This document shows positions 45,001 to 47,118 of a stretch of DNA of 47,118 nt, in pieces. Each line of letters begins with the position of its first letter. Position 1 is the first letter of the stretch. The stretch comes from Oscillospiraceae bacterium (GTDB taxonomy: Bacteria; Bacillota; Clostridia; Oscillospirales; Ruminococcaceae): the NCBI GenBank assembly GCA_016288755.1, contig JAEELE010000068.1, forward strand, positions 1 through 47,118. The letters are read 5' to 3'. Made by a program: the position numbers and the translations under genes. Below the pieces are notes generated by a model, which was not told the origin of the DNA, searched no databases, and worked only from the letters and a program-made list of their open reading frames with translations.

Positions 45001-47117
45001 TGATAGGCAGGGAGCTCTGTAAACTGCCTGCTTTCGGACTGTGTGCCGTTCAGCGTGATCGTGTCCGTATAATCGGAATAGCCGGGATATTCATGGAACG
45101 GCAGCCAGTCGCCGCTGCCCTGATATTTATAGTACAGTGTAAACGTCGCAGTTGTCTGTGCGCGGTTCATGTCGTCGTTGTTGTTCCATGTCTTGCCGAC
45201 ATTGACGGTCGCCTGACCTGCAAGCGAGGGGATATCGACCGTGACTTCCGTCGGCGTTTCATCTTCAATGCCGTAGCTGTTCGTCACGGTGCCGGGGGTG
45301 GTCGCATCTCTGCCCGCAACCGTACCGAGCGGAACCCGGTAGGTCACGGTGAGCTTATCCATCTCGGGAACCCCGTTCGACGCAGCCTTGATCCGCAGCG
45401 TATGGTCGCCGGCATTCTCAAACAGACCGGCGATATTATCAATCGTGACCGACTGATAGTTGTTTTCAGCCGTTGCGCTGATCCACTGGAAGCCGTCGGT
45501 ACCGAACGCGCTGTCGAAGATTTTGTAGCCGTTCAGCTTTTCTGTCGCCCTCGGAACGGTATTGACCGAGATCGTCCAGTCGACATATTCCCTTGATTCG
45601 CCGTTGACCTCCTCGGCGTAATAAACGCCGGTCTTGCTCGACTCACGCTGATGTGTCTTATCGTATGTTACATCCGGCGTACTCGGCGTGCTGCCGTCGA
45701 TCGTGACCGAATTGGTATATGAACCGTCGCCGGAAACCCTGGACCGGAAAACCAGCTTCACCTTGTCCTCGGTTGTTGCATTGAAGGTCCATGTCGAGGT
45801 GCTGCCGCTTTCCGAGGTCTTGGAAATCAGCGCCGAAGCATCCAGTGCCGTGTGGTCTTCATCCTCGGCGTGGATAAGCGTCAGATCGCTCAGACCGCTG
45901 CCGAGTGTTTCCGTCAGCGTGCACCCCGCAAGCGAAAGCCCGTAATTCCGCGTGACATCCACCGTCCAGTAGATGTAATCCTCGCCGACGGCTTCCCCGC
46001 TGCGGTCGCCCTGATACTGGTAATCCGGCACACCGGTTTTTGTCGCATGCGGCACGGAATCCGGCGTGATCGTCTCAGTCGCCGTATCCTGCACGACGCC
46101 GTTGATCCTGACGGAGTTGGAAACGTCAAACGGATCAGTTCTCGTCCGCAGCTCCTCCGCGGAAATCTTCGTCTGATAGGTGATCGTGAAATCCTTCACG
46201 CGGTTGATATTCTCGTTGAACATGATCTGACCGTCCTGCAGAAAGCAGACGCCGTCCGGGTTCGTCGAGAAATTATAGGCACCGGCGAGCATATCATCCG
46301 TAATGGTGTAATTGTTCGTCTCGTAGAGATCGTGCACGGTGATCGTCCATGTCAGCACCGGGCAGCCGATCTCATCCGTGCTCGGGTGAACCGATTTGCT
46401 GGCTGAGGGCTCTCTGTCGTCGAAATCCACCGTGATGCTCGCACTGCCGAGCGTGATCGTCTTGTCGCTGATCTGCGCGGCATCGCGGTTGACCAGACCG
46501 TTGAATTGCAGCGAGCCGGTCACAACGCCGCTGCTCTGCTTGATATAACTAATGTATTCCTGATTGAACTCCAGAACAATATAGCCGTAGTCGCCGTCGT
46601 CGGTGGGGTAAATTGTATATACACCCGTCGATAATGCCTCAAAAGAACCGTATTGCTCGAAGCAATAATTCTTCCAACCGATTGAATCATCTGTCGCATT
46701 ACCCTTATCCGATGCACCTGCTGCAAGAAAAACGCTCAGTTCATCCTTGGAAACCGGAAGATAGATATACGGCTTACTGGTATCGATCTTATCGTGCGTT
46801 CTGTCATTGATCACGAAATCGGCAGTCAGCGTGAACGAAACGGCATCCACGCCCTGACCGCCCGTAATGGTCGTGCCGCTGGATGTGCCGCCCGACACAT
46901 CATTGCCGATCTCGACACCCGTCACGTCATTCTCGATGGAGTATGCACCGGCAGGCACCACATCCGGCGTTGCAGCAGCACCCGGGCGCGCCAGACTCAG
47001 CGGAACGATGAATGCGCACAGCAGACTGAGCACAACCGTCAGCGCGGTCAGTCTGTGATACCATTTGCGCGCAAACAGCTTCTCTTCGATCAGACTGTTT
47101 CTTTTCACTGCTGTCAC
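36087..47117 (-). CDS. Giant Cna-B-repeat adhesin / pilus tip protein with LPESG sorting signal
   Basis: About 3676 residues; the 5' end is at the window edge. GTG at 47117 or 47108 can start it, but a start further upstream cannot be excluded. The signal segment is at about 23-48. Residues about 55-630 are tandem adhesin domains. Eight Cna-B repeats follow to about 1610, each opening with a K-x-W-type strand (for example V-N-V-G-K-T-W, I-K-L-W-E-D, V-S-K-V-W-E). A non-repeat domain spans about 1620-2200, then six more Cna-B repeats. The last repeat is split by about 520 residues (about 3030-3550) holding a beta-sandwich-like module and Big_2-type Ig repeats. L-P-E-S-G (3639-3643), a hydrophobic segment and R-R-R-R end the protein. 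Sortase should attach it to the pilus or wall; the ligand, perhaps plant fibre or host glycan, is unknown. Confidence 0.9.
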   Translation of the reverse strand: MTAVKRNSLIEEKLFARKWYHRLTALTVVLSLLCAFIVPLSLARPGAAATPDVVPAGAYSIENDVTGVEIGNDVSGGTSSGTTITGGQGVDAVSFTLTADFVINDRTHDKIDTSKPYIYLPVSKDELSVFLAAGASDKGNATDDSIGWKNYCFEQYGSFEALSTGVYTIYPTDDGDYGYIVLEFNQEYISYIKQSSGVVTGSLQFNGLVNRDAAQISDKTITLGSASITVDFDDREPSASKSVHPSTDEIGCPVLTWTITVHDLYETNNYTITDDMLAGAYNFSTNPDGVCFLQDGQIMFNENINRVKDFTITYQTKISAEELRTRTDPFDVSNSVRINGVVQDTATETITPDSVPHATKTGVPDYQYQGDRSGEAVGEDYIYWTVDVTRNYGLSLAGCTLTETLGSGLSDLTLIHAEDEDHTALDASALISKTSESGSTSTWTFNATTEDKVKLVFRSRVSGDGSYTNSVTIDGSTPSTPDVTYDKTHQRESSKTGVYYAEEVNGESREYVDWTISVNTVPRATEKLNGYKIFDSAFGTDGFQWISATAENNYQSVTIDNIAGLFENAGDHTLRIKAASNGVPEMDKLTVTYRVPLGTVAGRDATTPGTVTNSYGIEDETPTEVTVDIPSLAGQATVNVGKTWNNNDDMNRAQTTATFTLYYKYQGSGDWLPFHEYPGYSDYTDTITLNGTQSESRQFTELPAYHITDGNDRLPIYYKVEETMTMPSGVVNRYEQTVSGDQTNGVKGIDNPSFGFTNTWQGMNFTGIKLWEDDEGHESERPAVQLTLKQRVKNSNDEWVTVSAEGVANPVEASAATNWQAVWNNLPKYNAGGQELEYRVEEATVPDGYTQKAQSSYNTVTNVYDLMTVSAEKFWARYDSDSDKPASLTFRLMRTTGDPELDSSWEYVPGAETITLNKDNGDYANSASILKWHDLPKYDSENHPYYYKVVEIQTAEEAQEFTAVYHERYGNGYYVYAPNGSRTIDVTNTWRKTNITVTKQWQGDNGNEFFRPNIVLQLEKSTNYGDWVALDTNTVKLVNDGTGNFAPDPNPDNLPASASYTWRNLDAGDNVRYRVVEVRMLERKRGSTNTGAETGNTDTGYDTYYGWIGNQDPTELSSTGSTEARNALLINQSNMITIRVDKVWEGVPPAYRTGVVGYRLYKWTDEQFSTLTEEQKYHEDDYKFSDKYAFLTASGESDTIYWTWMLTKAENGNPLHYGLREIRMSDLPQNAPDNSGLEQYTVDRQDEFDTQVTFGDVVDLNQTVTVKNTWKKINVSVSKVWEDGTNTEGYTSVTMKLQRRIGEDGVWQDGVPGATETKTVTAVNNWRLDDAWTKLPRETENGQKIYYRAVEVSAEKITATEQETVTDAIYYPSAEGVQQSSLSVEKTWASGEDKSQYTAITLQLMKKVGEGDWEPVAEQDRQLTGTGGWKLTNAWDSLPTSEWIDGTEQPVRYRAKEISRTRITATQPITIAESEDFYTRPDASGINVTGDSVVTNTPKRITVGMVKHWVVNQETPTGTITVTLMASTNGGASWVTADQLDNNITAVKTIDVDGANDLNAAWENLPTKATVNGVERDVIYKLVEAEKPGYSTEYSADAVSSNSTITITNTENAPYTKKAANPVPSIIPNVTEDKDEDGNVIHRTLNGMSWDTANDGILQNNTLSSDDIGKVDTAIVDINGVPTECYLFKWRIDMLTNQTQNGNVGYKFTDVLTDGSVFYNDCGKHGVRIEANGGGNDGVYWRYIWSEYYDENSYNGYSDTNHLNLQYLNDNTTAIFDMITPPQGLRVSYITYYTATPKSVVDEALEATGEFILTNRIQEESEHAPQAVDFHVSGGDNVGYIDKINSTAYGNPRTLTQGGETKQYAVIRDGTAHYTLDVNQDSKYLSSGNTFSVTDTFRILEYTPAGGEKQDGTDVTVIPTLSNVSVYYYDTDGKRSPVDPSLYSYSTESKDGKYVTVEDYSDKFTNLNLWNDGSGTTISSGSEGIKKGFELIINYHGTANAPVQYESWADQSLKNYADISWEGDSFDSSGKLQIKIVFKQPMEPNTSAKFKMVGSDDNKEVTVESAIQKTSTPCTNYNAKFTLPDGGHYVIMYDYVIKNPDGSILQDDSILSLQNEASVHTSGGDKTDESRKTEYCVQKSNMSVRVGQNFEIVKVDIGNHSIDDLNARFKLAKYDADLQQWVYADAFSFAPIGNDGLLSDTLHTAGFSQGLTETESGENHIIPESAAEMELAGNFEIELENQVLYKIIEVKAPDNHADFNYPKVPYEAPDNDHTVEGNADNTTYFIYNEPNTGTNPSPAMTQEQIEALAASAGVPAASVQERSSKASSLIVQNVRQINIGAEKTWEQDPNSAINDVKVAVQLLRSDTMDINDAAPVENQSDLLAAADQAKYDETLEAYILSKEDSFRQSEIWRNLPNGDMATGKPYYYFVREVAYKIGNSNGEAVNADPTWYVYDADENSATCGKYVNCNGAVWHDASNNSAEYKPSYTDDAISSSGVIKIVNSRKLLVKKQWQDKNGNPIANPPVSAVDFNLYGITPDGTAVKITLPDDRQRLTAPNWEIEVPQDLISGDGINYTKFLVEEVTALEDYIVSDVYALNGNTGVMYLINKNTNPTSVDVHAAKTWADGNEIHGEGDAVTFTLYQFTGKQTVDQAFIESFISKGKVYNGVSQVTGITNPVTLNGTETDPWQYTWQNLPFRGGTDNAKLQYFVLEEQSESTSGDYIAVYTLDGNTAYKADRTLDVTNKQPGVLVVKKQWRDKNQQDNPLISNVNYADVQVQLYRKARSETQLVNAEATDIMTKYGLDATNLVTGIENVPGLGTDGTVTLSRSTGWTVSLKGLDEGYCYYIVETDGNGYTVESYTPQYANEGQIPGSDTIMTVDNFVEGETVEIRAQKVWDYTPGNGTVSPPDSVTLLLQQYDTATHQYVTVSSQTVTAESGSGWEAVWTGLPASKQYQVIEDVPAGWIASGGQTATVDTTGETEVRSYTVTNELDTGALNVQKSWLANETGGTTQVTVELWRQAYNGDEPYTGAAANANTQSAQTQSVSSLPRGMFSMRRVQAALAQAQTDISNAQTEVVEQTPVQMPLGRPLTNSKGKIRLMGSGTDSHGNYVSLDVNSELLTLEKGNVQSLCSGYDITGIGYVFEEAPVHFYGIKTYIKASNVTFGEFYLNSGYLTSSELYYDLTSYQGWTNNVYYDGIPSPIQGVSVTENTAYNAQNTKIWIKEIRFYYTPVGPTVSITNKPDNTSVISGDTATLTATTSADMISWASSDSNVATVDNNGNITFKQVSAVSEVTITASATDAGTTNSDSVTYTVTPFSITDKATITTDRTEGDTVDLDANASANWSSSDTNVATVNANGEVTFTGNGTVTITATHGGAADTVIFTVSSKAFTALIDRDVLHVGGTATLSAEDADGNILSVESWSVDTANSSGEVEISGNIVTATHIGTVVLIGTRGTESSTVTLNIDSIRVRCDLGDIVPENLLTLNVGSSYPVLNIVGTANQSTTDAAVAYYDPATHSIVTGEKVGTTEITITDEGGGSVTFTVQTTVTEANANVPATAEKVQDITVSAAASWLSATVSDLPKTDGRGHTYRYFIRETATGAFIPVSYSTGSQGAELSGALTQLALTNAALQSNAVELPESGGTGTRIYYTVGGMLLLLSAAGYVTVRRRRWSNG

Positions 47118-47118
47118 A

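Noticed and set aside
42594-45596. Open frame of 1000 codons on the plus strand, and similar long frames at 37881-40523, 26162-27922, 3134-4984 and 32478-34109
   Set aside because: They are antisense shadows of real genes with clear domains, ribosome binding sites and family motifs. Their products are low-complexity Arg/Val/Asp-rich without recognisable domains, as expected from GC-rich codon bias.

Overview
The window looks like a chromosomal segment from a fibre-degrading, cellulosome-forming Gram-positive anaerobe close to Ruminococcus (R. champanellensis or R. flavefaciens type). The signs are two secreted xylan-active enzymes with CBM22-like modules, Thr-rich linkers and type I dockerins, a SCIFF ranthipeptide with its radical SAM maturase, LPxTG/sortase pilus genes, strong AGGAGG ribosome binding sites and many TTGACA-17-TATAAT promoters. 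I saw no tRNA, rRNA, CRISPR array, phage or transposase gene.

Layout. 1-1.9 kb: a minus-strand ExbB/ExbD-like proton-channel operon of three genes, divergent from a GH43-CBM-dockerin enzyme (2.2-4.6 kb). 4.7-8.9 kb: SCIFF peptide (own promoter and terminator), a repeat, then a translationally coupled trio of membrane-anchored alpha/beta hydrolase, SCIFF maturase and Orn/Lys/Arg-decarboxylase-fold enzyme. 9.1-10.8 kb: GH11 xylanase-CBM22-dockerin. 11.2-17.9 kb, minus strand: an ECF sigma factor and its anti-sigma, then two lipoproteins and a three-gene ABC exporter; the anti-sigma gene and the lipoprotein/ABC operon carry the same promoter-like motif. 18.3-19.6 kb: TetR regulator with a CPBP membrane protease, behind a promoter buried in a palindromic operator. 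19.7-20.3 kb: HAD hydrolase. 20.7-25.2 kb: NAD salvage genes (NrtR repressor, two small paralogous unknown proteins, NMN adenylyltransferase, PnuC, nicotinamidase, then pncB with its own promoter). 25.4-30 kb: a cyclase/formamidase-family gene, a vWA lipoprotein, and a PAS-GGDEF-EAL protein with a degenerate GGDEF. 30.2-47.1 kb, minus strand: a pilus locus with a giant 14-repeat Cna-B adhesin, major pilin, class C sortase, minor pilin, second sortase and a duplicated-domain lipoprotein.

Two interspersed repeat families run through the intergenic spaces. Family 1 (copies at 1, 10.9, 20.3 and 25.2 kb) is a 215-233 bp chain of hairpins with imperfect terminal inverted repeats. It sits immediately beside intrinsic terminators, and in both copies where both flanks are visible the whole terminator hairpin is present on both sides, as if duplicated on insertion. 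The hairpins differ in sequence between copies but keep pairing through compensatory changes. Family 2 (copies at 5.1, 18.1, 28.1 and 30.0 kb) has a conserved core flanked by 7-bp tandem repeats; one copy runs into the 3' end of the EAL gene and encodes its last nine residues. Family 1 is, to me, the strongest candidate here for something undescribed.
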